A DNA stretch of 64,000 bases, from the NCBI GenBank assembly GCA_032017425.1, contig DALZPW010000003.1; one strand, written 5' to 3'. This document shows positions 25,946 to 33,930 of the stretch, piece after piece; the first letter of the stretch is position 1; each line of letters opens with the position of its first letter. The notes beneath the pieces were generated by a model that saw only the letters and a program-made list of their open reading frames with translations, was not told the origin of the DNA and did not search any database. Position numbers and translations under genes: made by a program. The DNA is from Faucicola tetraodonis (GTDB lineage Bacteria > Pseudomonadota > Gammaproteobacteria > Pseudomonadales > Moraxellaceae).

Positions 25946-27256
25946 ATGACCGCTACCCAAAAAAAATGGCTCAAATGGGCAATCTTAAGTTTGATCGTTA
26001 TTTCGCTGGCAGCGTTAGCTTATTGGTACTTTAAACCCAAACCCCAAAAACCCGATTACATCACCGCCAATGTCGAACGTAGCGATATTGAGAACAGTGT
26101 GATGTCCACGGGCAAAATTGAAGGCATTAAACAAGTGGATGTGGGCGCTCAGGTGTCAGGGGAAGTGACAAAATTGTATGTCGAGGTGGGTGACACGGTC
26201 AAAAAAGGCGATGTTATTGCTCAAATTGACCCAGTTACCCTGCAAAATACCTTAACCACGCAGCAAGCTACCTTACAGCAAAGCAAAGCGAATTTGGAAA
26301 GTACCAAGTCCGCCTATCAGACCAAACAAGCCGCGCTTGCCACAGCGCGAGCCGACTTGAAAGGTAAAATAGCAACCTTGCAACAATCGCAAACAGAATA
26401 CAATCGCCTAAAATCCTTGCTTGCCATGAATGCCATCTCCAAACAAGAGCTGGAGCAAGCGGATACCGCTGTCAAAACAGCCCAAGCCAATGTGGACAGC
26501 GCGAAAGAAGCGATTGCGACTGCCCAAGCAAATATTGCCTCATCGCAAGCCGATATTGTTAGTGCACAACAAACCATAAAAAAATCGCAAACGGACGTCA
26601 ATACGGCTGAAAAAAATCTTGGATATAGCCAAATTGTTGCCCCGATGTCAGGCACGGTGATTTCTATCACCACCAAACAAGGGCAAACAGTAAACGCCAA
26701 TCAATCAGCCCCCACCATTGTGACATTGGCAGATTTGAGTAGTGTGCGCGTGAAAGCCAAAATATCAGAAGCCGATGTCGTTAACCTAAAAGTAGGGTTG
26801 CCTGTTTATTTCAATATCATTGGACGCCCAGATAAGAAATACCAAGCCACGCTCGATACCATTGGACCTGCGCCCGATGGCACTACCGCCAGTGATTCAT
26901 CAACGTCAACGGATTCAGCGATTTATTATATTGGTTATTTTACTGTCCCCAATCCCGATGGCGCGCTACGCATCAATATGACAGCGCAAGTCTATATTGT
27001 TGAAAACAAAGTCAATAATGTGCTTAGCGTACCGGCTGCAGCAATCAAAAATGACCCAAGAATAGGCAGTTATGTTGAAGTCGTACAAGCCGATGGTAGT
27101 ACCAAAAAACAAGCGGTCAAAACAGGCGTCACCAATCGTATTACCACCCAAATTCTTAGCGGCGTCAACCAAGGTGATAAGGTGGTTGTGGGTCAAGCAA
27201 CGGTGAGTAAATCAAGTTCATCGTCTAAAAATAAGGGTGGTCCACCGATGATGTAG
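25946..27256 (+). CDS. macA: MacA-type periplasmic adaptor of an efflux ABC transporter
   Basis: 436-residue membrane-fusion protein: one N-terminal membrane helix (about 10-29), a lipoyl half-motif (GAQVSGEVTKLYVEVGDTVK), a long alpha-hairpin coiled coil rich in Ala/Gln (about 100-215) that would dock an outer-membrane channel, then the second lipoyl half (IVAPMSGTVIS) and beta-barrel domains. The Ser/Lys-rich tail SKSSSSSKNKGG is low complexity. ATG 25946 has AAGG 7-8 nt upstream; a TTG at 25928 is the longer option. macB follows 78 bp downstream. No TolC-like gene is in the window. Confidence 0.9.
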   Translation: MTATQKKWLKWAILSLIVISLAALAYWYFKPKPQKPDYITANVERSDIENSVMSTGKIEGIKQVDVGAQVSGEVTKLYVEVGDTVKKGDVIAQIDPVTLQNTLTTQQATLQQSKANLESTKSAYQTKQAALATARADLKGKIATLQQSQTEYNRLKSLLAMNAISKQELEQADTAVKTAQANVDSAKEAIATAQANIASSQADIVSAQQTIKKSQTDVNTAEKNLGYSQIVAPMSGTVISITTKQGQTVNANQSAPTIVTLADLSSVRVKAKISEADVVNLKVGLPVYFNIIGRPDKKYQATLDTIGPAPDGTTASDSSTSTDSAIYYIGYFTVPNPDGALRINMTAQVYIVENKVNNVLSVPAAAIKNDPRIGSYVEVVQADGSTKKQAVKTGVTNRITTQILSGVNQGDKVVVGQATVSKSSSSSKNKGGPPMM

Positions 27257-27334
27257 TCATCGGTAGATGATAACCCTAGATTGTAAACGTTGATTATAAC
27301 CTATGACGCATGCTAACTTTGAGATACACGGCTG

Positions 27335-29317
27335 ATGATAACGCAAGACACCAAACAACCTGTCATGGAAGTGAAGGATTTAATCCGCGAATTTCCTGCA
27401 GGTGATGAAAAAATTCGGGTTTTACATGGGATTGACTTGACCATTTATGAAGGCGAAATGGTGGCAATTATTGGTCAATCAGGCTCGGGTAAATCCACCT
27501 TAATGAATATCTTAGGCTGCCTAGATCAGGCGACCGCGGGCAGTTACCACATCTATGGCAAAGCGGTGGACAAACTCACCGCAGACGAACTTGCCGAGCT
27601 TCGCCGTGAGCATTTTGGCTTTATTTTTCAGCGCTATCATTTACTCGGTGACATCAATGCCCAAGACAATGTCGCCGTCCCTGCCGTGTATGCAGGGATG
27701 CCCGTGCGGCAACGTGAAGCGCGCGCCACTCAATTATTAGACGACTTAGGGCTGGCGGCAAAAACCCAAAATCGCCCAAGCCAACTCTCCGGTGGTCAAC
27801 AACAGCGTGTGTCTATCGCTCGTGCCTTAATGAATGGTGGCGACATTATCCTGGCTGATGAACCGACTGGGGCATTAGATAGCCAATCGGGTAAAGATGT
27901 GATGGCAATTTTGAGAAATCTAAATAGCCAAGGTCATACCATCATTATGGTGACCCACGATCCTTCTATCGCTGCCCAAGCCGAACGCGTGATCGAAATC
28001 AAAGACGGACAGATTCTTAAAGATTATTATACCGACAATAGATTTGATAAAACCAAAGCGGTTCAACACCTAAATTTTGCCAAAAAATCTGGTGTGACCG
28101 CGTTTTTAGACCGCTTATCTGAAGCCTTTAAGATGTCTGTTTTGGCAATGAAAGCGCATAAAATGCGGACATTGTTAACCATGCTAGGTATTATCATTGG
28201 TATTGCCTCTGTGGTATCGGTAGTGGGTCTAGGGCAAGGCTCTCAACAAAAAATTCTCAATGATATCAGCTCCTTAGGCACCAATACTTTAACCGTACGA
28301 GATGGCTATAAATTTGGTGACCCTCGCCGTAAATACCATGATAATAATTTAACAGATGCCGATGCCAATGCTGTCGCAGAACAGCCTTATGTGCAAAGCG
28401 TCAGTCCACAAGTCAGCAGCAATACCGCCACCGCCCGTTACCGTGAAACAGAAGCTTCTGTGAATGTCAGTGGCGTGGGCAAAGATTATCTAACGGTGAA
28501 AGGCGAAAAACTCGCGCTTGGGCAAACCTTTAATGACAATAGTATCACCTCGATGACCCAAGATGTGATTATTGATAATAATGCAAAAACCGCCTTTTTT
28601 GCCAATGTCAGCGATCCCATTGGTGAAGTGATGTTGGTGGGTAGTGTGCCCGCTCGCGTCATCGGTGTATTGCAGCCGTCTGAGCAAGCTTTTGGTCCAA
28701 GTTCAGACACCCCTACCCTATATATGCCTTATACCACTGTGATGCATAGAATGGTTGGTACTAGTCATGTAGATAGTTTTATTGTGCTACTAAAAAATAC
28801 TATCTCGTCTAGTGCCGCTGAGCAAGCTGTTTCTGATTTGATAGAGCAGCGACACGGCACCGATGACTTTCGTATTCAAAACTCTGATTCAATTCGTCAG
28901 ACGATTGAATCCACCACAGGCACGATGACATTACTGGTTTCGTCGATAGCCATTATTTCTTTGATCGTGGGGGGTATTGGCGTCATGAATATCATGCTCG
29001 TCTCAGTTACCGAACGTACCAGTGAAATTGGTGTGCGCATGGCAGTGGGCGCAAGACAATCTGATATCATGCAGCAGTTTTTGATAGAAGCGATTTTGGT
29101 ATGTATCTTGGGCGGGATTTTAGGTATTAGCCTAGCGTTTGCCATCGGCGCTTTAATTAACAAATTTGCAGGGGGTAATTTCCAAGTGGTGTATTCAACC
29201 ACCTCCATTGTAGCGGCGGTGGTGTGTTCCACTCTCATTGGTGTGGTTTTTGGGTTTATTCCCGCGCGCAATGCCGCGAGACTCAATCCTGTCGATGCCT
29301 TATCAGGTGGTGAATAA
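27335..29317 (+). CDS. macB: MacB-type macrolide/enterotoxin export ABC transporter
   Basis: 660-residue fusion of an N-terminal ATPase and a C-terminal permease. Walker A GQSGSGKST (47-55), signature LSGGQQQRVSIARAL, Walker B IILADEPTGALD. The permease half has a first helix at about 280-300 (TMLGIIIGIASVVSVVG), a periplasmic domain and three C-terminal helices beginning at about 525, ending PARNAARLNPVDALSGGE. MacAB pairs export macrolides, toxins, lipopeptides or haem precursors through TolC; the substrate here is unknown. Confidence 0.93.
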   Translation: MITQDTKQPVMEVKDLIREFPAGDEKIRVLHGIDLTIYEGEMVAIIGQSGSGKSTLMNILGCLDQATAGSYHIYGKAVDKLTADELAELRREHFGFIFQRYHLLGDINAQDNVAVPAVYAGMPVRQREARATQLLDDLGLAAKTQNRPSQLSGGQQQRVSIARALMNGGDIILADEPTGALDSQSGKDVMAILRNLNSQGHTIIMVTHDPSIAAQAERVIEIKDGQILKDYYTDNRFDKTKAVQHLNFAKKSGVTAFLDRLSEAFKMSVLAMKAHKMRTLLTMLGIIIGIASVVSVVGLGQGSQQKILNDISSLGTNTLTVRDGYKFGDPRRKYHDNNLTDADANAVAEQPYVQSVSPQVSSNTATARYRETEASVNVSGVGKDYLTVKGEKLALGQTFNDNSITSMTQDVIIDNNAKTAFFANVSDPIGEVMLVGSVPARVIGVLQPSEQAFGPSSDTPTLYMPYTTVMHRMVGTSHVDSFIVLLKNTISSSAAEQAVSDLIEQRHGTDDFRIQNSDSIRQTIESTTGTMTLLVSSIAIISLIVGGIGVMNIMLVSVTERTSEIGVRMAVGARQSDIMQQFLIEAILVCILGGILGISLAFAIGALINKFAGGNFQVVYSTTSIVAAVVCSTLIGVVFGFIPARNAARLNPVDALSGGE

Positions 29318-29327
29318 AAGTTTTATC

Positions 29328-29357
29328 ACCTAGTTAATTAATACCTAGTTAATCCAC
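29328..29357 (+). repeat. 15-bp tandem duplication after macB
   Basis: ACCTAGTTAATTAAT followed by ACCTAGTTAATCCAC, 10 nt after the macB stop. Confidence 0.75.
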
Positions 29358-29475
29358 GTCTAGCCAATCAAGATTTATTTAATCAAGGCTAGATAAGTTA
29401 AAGGTATGATAAGTCGATAAATTTATGCCTCTATTTCGATGCAAATCTTTAGTTAAAAAAATTGTGCAAAAAGGC

Positions 29476-29503
29476 TTGCAAACCAAGATTTAATGCGTAT
29501 AAT
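29476..29503 (+). promoter_or_regulatory. Sigma-70-type promoter for the tRNA-Lys array
   Basis: TTGCAA (29476-29481) and a perfect TATAAT (29498-29503) with 16 nt between them. The predicted start near 29510 leaves a leader of about 60 nt before the first tRNA. Confidence 0.7.
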
Positions 29504-29572
29504 ATGCACTCACTTAACGGCAATAGCCAAAATAAAAACGTGAAAATCGTTTTTGATTGCCTTAACAGTTTT

Positions 29573-29648
29573 GGATCGTTAGCTCAGTTGGTAGAGCAGT
29601 GGACTTTTAATCCATTGGTCCCGCGTTCGAGTCGCGGACGATCCACCA
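29573..29648 (+). tRNA. tRNA-Lys (anticodon TTT)
   Basis: Complete 76-nt cloverleaf including an encoded CCA end. Acceptor GGATCGT pairs with ACGATCC; D arm GCTC/GAGC; anticodon stem GTGGA/TCCAT (one A-opposed end pair is weak) with loop CTTTTAA, giving anticodon TTT; T stem CCGCG/CGCGG with loop TTCGAGT. First member of a tandem array. Confidence 0.96.
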
Positions 29649-29708
29649 TATATTGCTTTGCAATTTTTTAATGCTTTAGCAAATCATAGATTTGCTCTTG
29701 CGAAGCTA

Positions 29709-29729
29709 AAAACGTCTCCCAGACGTTTT
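29709..29729 (+). other. Hairpin in the tRNA-Lys spacer
   Basis: AAAACGTCT / AGACGTTTT around a CCC loop, between the two tRNA genes. Possibly an RNA processing element; there is no separate T tract, so it is not a clear terminator. Confidence 0.5.
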
Positions 29730-29743
29730 CTTAACGCTTCTCA

Positions 29744-29919
29744 GGATCGTTAGCTCAGTTGGTAGAGCAGTGGACTTTTAATCCATTGGTCCCGCGTTNN
29801 NNNNNNNNNNNNNNNNNNNNNNNNNNNNNNNNNNNNNNNNNNNNNNNNNNNNNNNNNNNNNNNNNNNNNNNNNNNNNNNNNNNNNNNNNNNNNNNNNNCG
29901 AGTCGCGGACGATCCACCA
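29744..29919 (+). tRNA. tRNA-Lys (TTT), second/last copy, interrupted by an assembly gap
   Basis: The 5' 55 nt (29744-29798) are identical to the first tRNA-Lys, up to CCCGCGTT in the T loop. After 100 N the sequence resumes at CGAGTCGCGG and completes the tRNA through CCA at 29919. Deleting the N run restores a perfect 76-nt gene. The two halves may belong to one gene or to two different copies in a longer array. Confidence 0.8.
29799..29898. other. Assembly gap (100 N)
   Basis: Exactly 100 undetermined bases, the usual placeholder for a gap of unknown length. It lies in the T loop of a repeated tRNA gene, so a collapsed or unresolved repeat is the likely cause. Confidence 0.98.
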
Positions 29920-29924
29920 TATCC

Positions 29925-29956
29925 AAAGCCCTTATCGAATTGATAAGGGCTTTTTT
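29925..29956 (+). terminator. Intrinsic terminator of the tRNA-Lys array
   Basis: Stem AAAGCCCTTATC / GATAAGGGCTTT with a 5-nt loop, then TTTT. It begins 5 nt after the CCA end. Confidence 0.92.
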
Positions 29957-30073
29957 ATACCCTTGATTTTGTAACGCTATGATTTAGGCTAGCAGTTTAG
30001 GTTAGAAAAATAAAAATCACCTAGTTGAACTTATCTTTGATTGTATCAAATAGCTTACCTAACGTTTAGCAAA

Positions 30074-30106
30074 GAAAAAAGCCAAACCATTAAAGGGTTG
30101 GCTTTT
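30074..30106 (-). terminator. Intrinsic terminator of the glycine-zipper lipoprotein gene
   Basis: On the minus strand, AAAAGCCAACCC / GGTTTGGCTTTT (one mismatch), ending in six T. It lies about 50 bp past the stop codon. Confidence 0.8.
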
Positions 30107-30131
30107 GACAGCATCGCTGTCGGATGCTGTC
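30107..30131. repeat. Perfect 9-bp inverted repeat
   Basis: GACAGCATC, 7-nt loop, GATGCTGTC. It sits between the stop codon of the lipoprotein gene and its terminator and has no T tract of its own, so it may act as an mRNA 3'-end stabiliser or accessory hairpin. Confidence 0.6.
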
Positions 30132-30158
30132 GAGATAGGCTATGACTTTTAGTATAGC

Positions 30159-30437
30159 TTATTTTTGGTATGGGTAGTTAGGTGATGTACTTAATACATA
30201 GCCTGTTGCCCCGCCCGCTGCTGCACCGATTGCCGCAGCTTTACCGATGTCGTTACGGTTGCCATCTGATTTTGCCAGTGCACCTAATGCTGCACCCGCT
30301 ACCGCGCCTTGCGTCGCCGCGCGAGAAGAGCCTTGGGTAGTGACGCGGTTGCCATAGGCATCAGTGGTTGCACACGCTGTCAATGCTGTTGAACCAACAA
30401 GTGTCGCAAGTACCGCAAGTGTTTTAAGTGATTTCAT
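30159..30437 (-). CDS. Glycine-zipper lipoprotein
   Basis: 92-residue small envelope protein. Signal peptide with lipobox LTAC (Cys22), then a Gly/Ala-rich zone (about 45-82) with repeated GxxxG spacing: GAVAGAALGALA and GKAAAIGAAAGGATGYV. This is the glycine-zipper pattern found in small outer-membrane lipoproteins such as those related to SlyB/YmgG. ATG at 30437 has GGAG 6 nt upstream. Function unknown; such proteins often belong to envelope stress regulons, but no regulatory site was identified. Confidence 0.82.
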   Translation of the reverse strand: MKSLKTLAVLATLVGSTALTACATTDAYGNRVTTQGSSRAATQGAVAGAALGALAKSDGNRNDIGKAAAIGAAAGGATGYVLSTSPNYPYQK

Positions 30438-30640
30438 ACTTTTCTCCAGTAGGGTTTCCATTTGCAAAAATGTCAGGTGCTTTTAGCAACTTACGGAAGT
30501 TATATTAGCGTAAATTTTTTACCCTATTGTTATGAATAAAGACTGATTTATACGTGTTTTGTAAGTAACCTTGCTATAATTTGGGCAACAAATAGCTTAC
30601 TCAAGGTTGCGTTAACTTTTTCTACAATACCGCACATATA

Positions 30641-32668
30641 TTAGGCATGATACGTGTTCAATAAATCGGTGAATTGCGCTTCAGTCACCACTTTCACCCC
30701 CAGTTTTTCAGCATTGGCAAGTTTACTGCCGGCTTTTTCGCCTGCGAGCAGTGCGGTGGTCTTGGCAGAAACGCTGCCTGAGACTTTTGCCCCTAATGCT
30801 TGCAGTTTGGCTTTGGCTTCGTCACGTCCCATGCTTTCAAGGGTGCCTGTAATGACCCAACTTTGACCTTTAAGCGGCTGATTACCTTCAGGCACTTGGC
30901 TGACAGGCTGCCAATGAATACCCGCTTGTAATAGTCGATTAATGACTTCGATATTGTGCTCGGCACGAAAAAACTCAAAAATCGAGTCTGCGGTTTTTTC
31001 ACCGACATCGGGGGTTTTTTGTAACGCTTCAATACTCGCTGCCATGAGCGGCTGCAAGTCGCCAAATTGCATGGCTAAATTCATCGCCGTGCTCTCGCCT
31101 ACGCCACCAATACCCAAGGCAAAGATAAACCGCGGTAAGGTCGTATCTTTACTTTTTTCAATGGCGGCTAGCATATTTTCGACAGATTTTTCCCCTAATT
31201 TTTCAAGGTTGATGAGCGCATCGCGGTGATTGTTAAGCGCATAAATATCTGCGACATTTTTAACAATACCTTGCTCAAAAAAGTTAATCAACCAGCGCTC
31301 ACCAAGCCCGTCGATATCCATCGCTTTACGACTGACAAAGTGAATCAGCGCTTCTTGTTGCTGGGCTGGGCAAAATAGTCCGCCGGTGCATCGTGCCAGC
31401 GCTTCACCTTCTGGCATGATAACGGGTGAATCACACACCGGGCAATGCGTCGGCAGGCTCACCACTTGGGCATTGGCAGGGCGCTCGTCCGTCCAAACGC
31501 GCGTAACTTTGGGAATGACATCACCGGCACGGTGTACGCTGACCATGTCCCCTGCTCGAATGTCTAAACGCTGAATTTCACCGATATTATGCAGGGTCAC
31601 ATTGCTCACAGTGACGCCACCGACATTGACAGGTTCAAGTTTGCCCACAGGCGTCAACTGACCTGTGCGCCCAACTTGCCACTCAATCGCATTTAGACGC
31701 GTCATCACAGTTTCGGCAGGGAATTTATAGGCGGTTGCCCAGCGTGGTTCACGGCTTAAAGTGCCTAGTTGCTCTTGTAAGGCTAAACTATTGACCTTAA
31801 TCACCGTGCCATCAATTTCAAAGGGTAAGCGACTGCGTTTTTCAATCACCGCTTGATAATACGCTTGCAGCTGCGCGGCTGTTTGCACGATTTTGATATC
31901 GCTAATGCTAAACCCCAACGCTTTTAGCCAAAAAAGCGCATCGGATTGGGTGGTAATCTCAGCGGGTAAGCCTTGATTGACGGAATAGGCATAAAACGCC
32001 AGTGGACGACTTTTGGCGATATTTGGGTCAAGTTGGCGCAAACTTCCCGCAGCGGCATTACGCGGATTGGCAAAGGTTTTCTCCCCTTTCGCCTGTGCAT
32101 CACGATTGAGCTTGGCAAACCCTGCTTTGGGCATGAGTACTTCGCCGCGCACTTCTAGCCGTGGTATATCAATCGCCAGCTGCAGGGGTAGATTTCGAAT
32201 AGTACGCACGTTTTGGGTAATATCTTCGCCCGTTTGACCATCGCCGCGCGTGACCGCTTGGATAAATTGCCCGTTTTGGTACAACAGTGAAACCGCAAGC
32301 CCGTCAAGTTTGAGCTCGACTTCATATTCGGGGTTTTGCTGATTGACTGCCAAACGGTCATTGACCCGTCGCATAAAGTTCTGTAAATCGTCAAAGGTAA
32401 ATAAATTACCCAGTGACAGCATGGGTATTTGGTGGGTGACTTGGGTAAAAGATGGCAACGGCTTGTCGCCTACTTGGTTGGTAGGGCTGTCGCTTTGTAC
32501 CAATTCAGGATGGGCGGTTTCTAATGCCACCAGTTCTTGGCGAAGTTGGTCGTATTCGCTATCTTCTAACAGCGGATTATCTAGGACGTAGTAAGCGTGG
32601 TTATGTTGTTTTAGCTGTGCAATGAGTTTGCGCATTTGCGCAGTAATGGCGGCTGTGTTCATAATCAT
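30641..32668 (-). CDS. ligA: NAD-dependent DNA ligase
   Basis: 675-residue essential ligase that seals nicks using NAD. Adenylation domain with the active lysine in EVELKLDGLA (Lys120), GDGQTGEDITQN, and the VGRTGQLTPVGKLEPV OB-fold segment; four-cysteine zinc finger (CPVCDSP, then CTGGLFCP); helix-hairpin-helix region; BRCT domain at the C-terminus (WVITGTLESMGRDEAKAKL). Last gene of smc-zipA-ligA. The ATG at 32668 and a second one at 32662 are both possible; neither has a clear ribosome-binding site. Confidence 0.96.
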   Translation of the reverse strand: MIMNTAAITAQMRKLIAQLKQHNHAYYVLDNPLLEDSEYDQLRQELVALETAHPELVQSDSPTNQVGDKPLPSFTQVTHQIPMLSLGNLFTFDDLQNFMRRVNDRLAVNQQNPEYEVELKLDGLAVSLLYQNGQFIQAVTRGDGQTGEDITQNVRTIRNLPLQLAIDIPRLEVRGEVLMPKAGFAKLNRDAQAKGEKTFANPRNAAAGSLRQLDPNIAKSRPLAFYAYSVNQGLPAEITTQSDALFWLKALGFSISDIKIVQTAAQLQAYYQAVIEKRSRLPFEIDGTVIKVNSLALQEQLGTLSREPRWATAYKFPAETVMTRLNAIEWQVGRTGQLTPVGKLEPVNVGGVTVSNVTLHNIGEIQRLDIRAGDMVSVHRAGDVIPKVTRVWTDERPANAQVVSLPTHCPVCDSPVIMPEGEALARCTGGLFCPAQQQEALIHFVSRKAMDIDGLGERWLINFFEQGIVKNVADIYALNNHRDALINLEKLGEKSVENMLAAIEKSKDTTLPRFIFALGIGGVGESTAMNLAMQFGDLQPLMAASIEALQKTPDVGEKTADSIFEFFRAEHNIEVINRLLQAGIHWQPVSQVPEGNQPLKGQSWVITGTLESMGRDEAKAKLQALGAKVSGSVSAKTTALLAGEKAGSKLANAEKLGVKVVTEAQFTDLLNTYHA

Positions 32669-32771
32669 GATGATTTAAAAAAGATAACGGATATTTTACA
32701 ACAAAGTGAGGGCTTACTTGGTCAATTTTTTCCGTCAACAGGTCAGTCAAAACAATAAAACTTTTAACCAT

Positions 32772-32799
32772 AAAAAAAGGCACTCACGAGGAGTACCTT
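32772..32799 (-). terminator. Probable terminator between zipA and ligA
   Basis: On the minus strand, AAGGTACTC / GAGTGCCTT (one mismatch) followed by TTTTTTT. It lies about 20 bp after the zipA stop and would attenuate read-through into ligA. Confidence 0.7.
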
Positions 32800-32818
32800 G
32801 TTTTCATTTTAATAAAAT

Positions 32819-33772
32819 CTATCGACCAAAATTAATGGCAAGCTCGCGCATGGCTTGGGTGTTTTCTTTGTTAATTGGCTCGCCTGTGTCGTCATATACC
32901 GTGGCATTTAAGTCATTGGCAAGCAATCCTGCGATACTCATCATGCTATCAAAGCCTTGAACAGGGCGTGGGTGTGGTAGTGATAAAAATAATACCAAGC
33001 CTTTCATGGTTTGCGTCGGTAGTCGATTGAGATCGAAAGGTGAAATACCTTCATTATCAATCATCATCAGACTAAACCACAATAAGCCTGTCCCGTCTTT
33101 GTTTTCGTAGCGATGGAACATATTCATCGCACCAAACTTCAAGCCATACTTGTCAATCAGCTCTAACAAATAATCGCCTTTAATGTCGACAAACTGCTGA
33201 TTAGGAAAAATACTGATGTTGATATTTTGAATGGCGTTGTTGAGTGGGCTGTTTTGTTCTTCGTCAATTTGCGCTTGGATATGGGTGTCTAAAATTGGGC
33301 TGTTATCGGTAAAGCTGTCTTTTTTTAGCTGATTTTCATCGAAAGTATGCACAACCGGGGTGATAGTCTCTGTGGCATTAGCAAGCATGCTAAAAGCGTC
33401 GTTTTCGTTTTCCACAAATGTATGGGTTTCTGCCAATAATTTGTCGTTGGCAGATTTAGTAGCATTGGCATTGGCATTGGCAAAACCGCCATTGGCTGGA
33501 TAGTTGTCTAGGTGTAACTCGGTATCGTCCGCGCTTAGCTTTACTTCGCCTTTAGGATTGTCAGGTGTGATTTCCGCTTTAAATAACTGGCTTTCTTGGG
33601 GCTCAGGACGCTGATGGCGTGGAATAATAGGTAGACCATCTTTGTCATGTTCAATCGCGTCAGTCGCTAATACATCTTGGTTTTTTTGACGAATGGATTT
33701 TAGTAGCGTGTAAATACCCCAAACGATAGCAACAACCGCAAGAATGATAAGAATAAGCTGAGTGATAGACAT
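32819..33772 (-). CDS. zipA: Cell division protein ZipA
   Basis: 317-residue division protein that anchors FtsZ to the inner membrane. One N-terminal helix (about 4-24, LILIILAVVAIVWGIYTLL), a basic patch, an acidic low-complexity linker (about 45-170, including a NANANATKSAN run), and the C-terminal ZipA globular domain with LELIDKYGLKFGAMNMFHRY, ISPFDLNRLPTQTMKG and LFLSLPHPRPV. ATG 33772 has AAGG about 10 nt upstream. The smc-zipA-ligA order is typical for Gammaproteobacteria. Confidence 0.93.
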   Translation of the reverse strand: MSITQLILIILAVVAIVWGIYTLLKSIRQKNQDVLATDAIEHDKDGLPIIPRHQRPEPQESQLFKAEITPDNPKGEVKLSADDTELHLDNYPANGGFANANANATKSANDKLLAETHTFVENENDAFSMLANATETITPVVHTFDENQLKKDSFTDNSPILDTHIQAQIDEEQNSPLNNAIQNINISIFPNQQFVDIKGDYLLELIDKYGLKFGAMNMFHRYENKDGTGLLWFSLMMIDNEGISPFDLNRLPTQTMKGLVLFLSLPHPRPVQGFDSMMSIAGLLANDLNATVYDDTGEPINKENTQAMRELAINFGR

Positions 33773-33930
33773 AAACAACGACCTTTGAGAAAGACGATAA
33801 CGACCCTGTTTGTAGTGTAAAAATTTTTACATCGGTATTTTTGCCGTTATACTATCATGACTTCATAAAATCAGCTAGAAAAAACCGTGACAAGGCTTGA
33901 CTTTTTGCGTATTTGACAGGTGAAAATCGC

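Noticed and set aside
26317..26700. 127-codon Ala/Cys-rich minus-strand frame opposite macA
   Set aside because: Shadow of the Ala/Gln-rich coiled coil of macA.
28897..29286. 129-codon minus-strand frame opposite macB
   Set aside because: Antisense shadow of a well-supported gene; no start signal or domain.
29649..29743. Possible CRISPR-like repeat-spacer pattern in the tRNA array
   Set aside because: The repeated unit is a complete tRNA-Lys gene; there is no short direct-repeat array anywhere in the window.
33843..33853. GCCGTTATACT, also found at 42731-42741, looking like a shared promoter core
   Set aside because: No matching -35 at either site and the 33843 copy would read into an antisense direction; an 11-mer can recur by chance.
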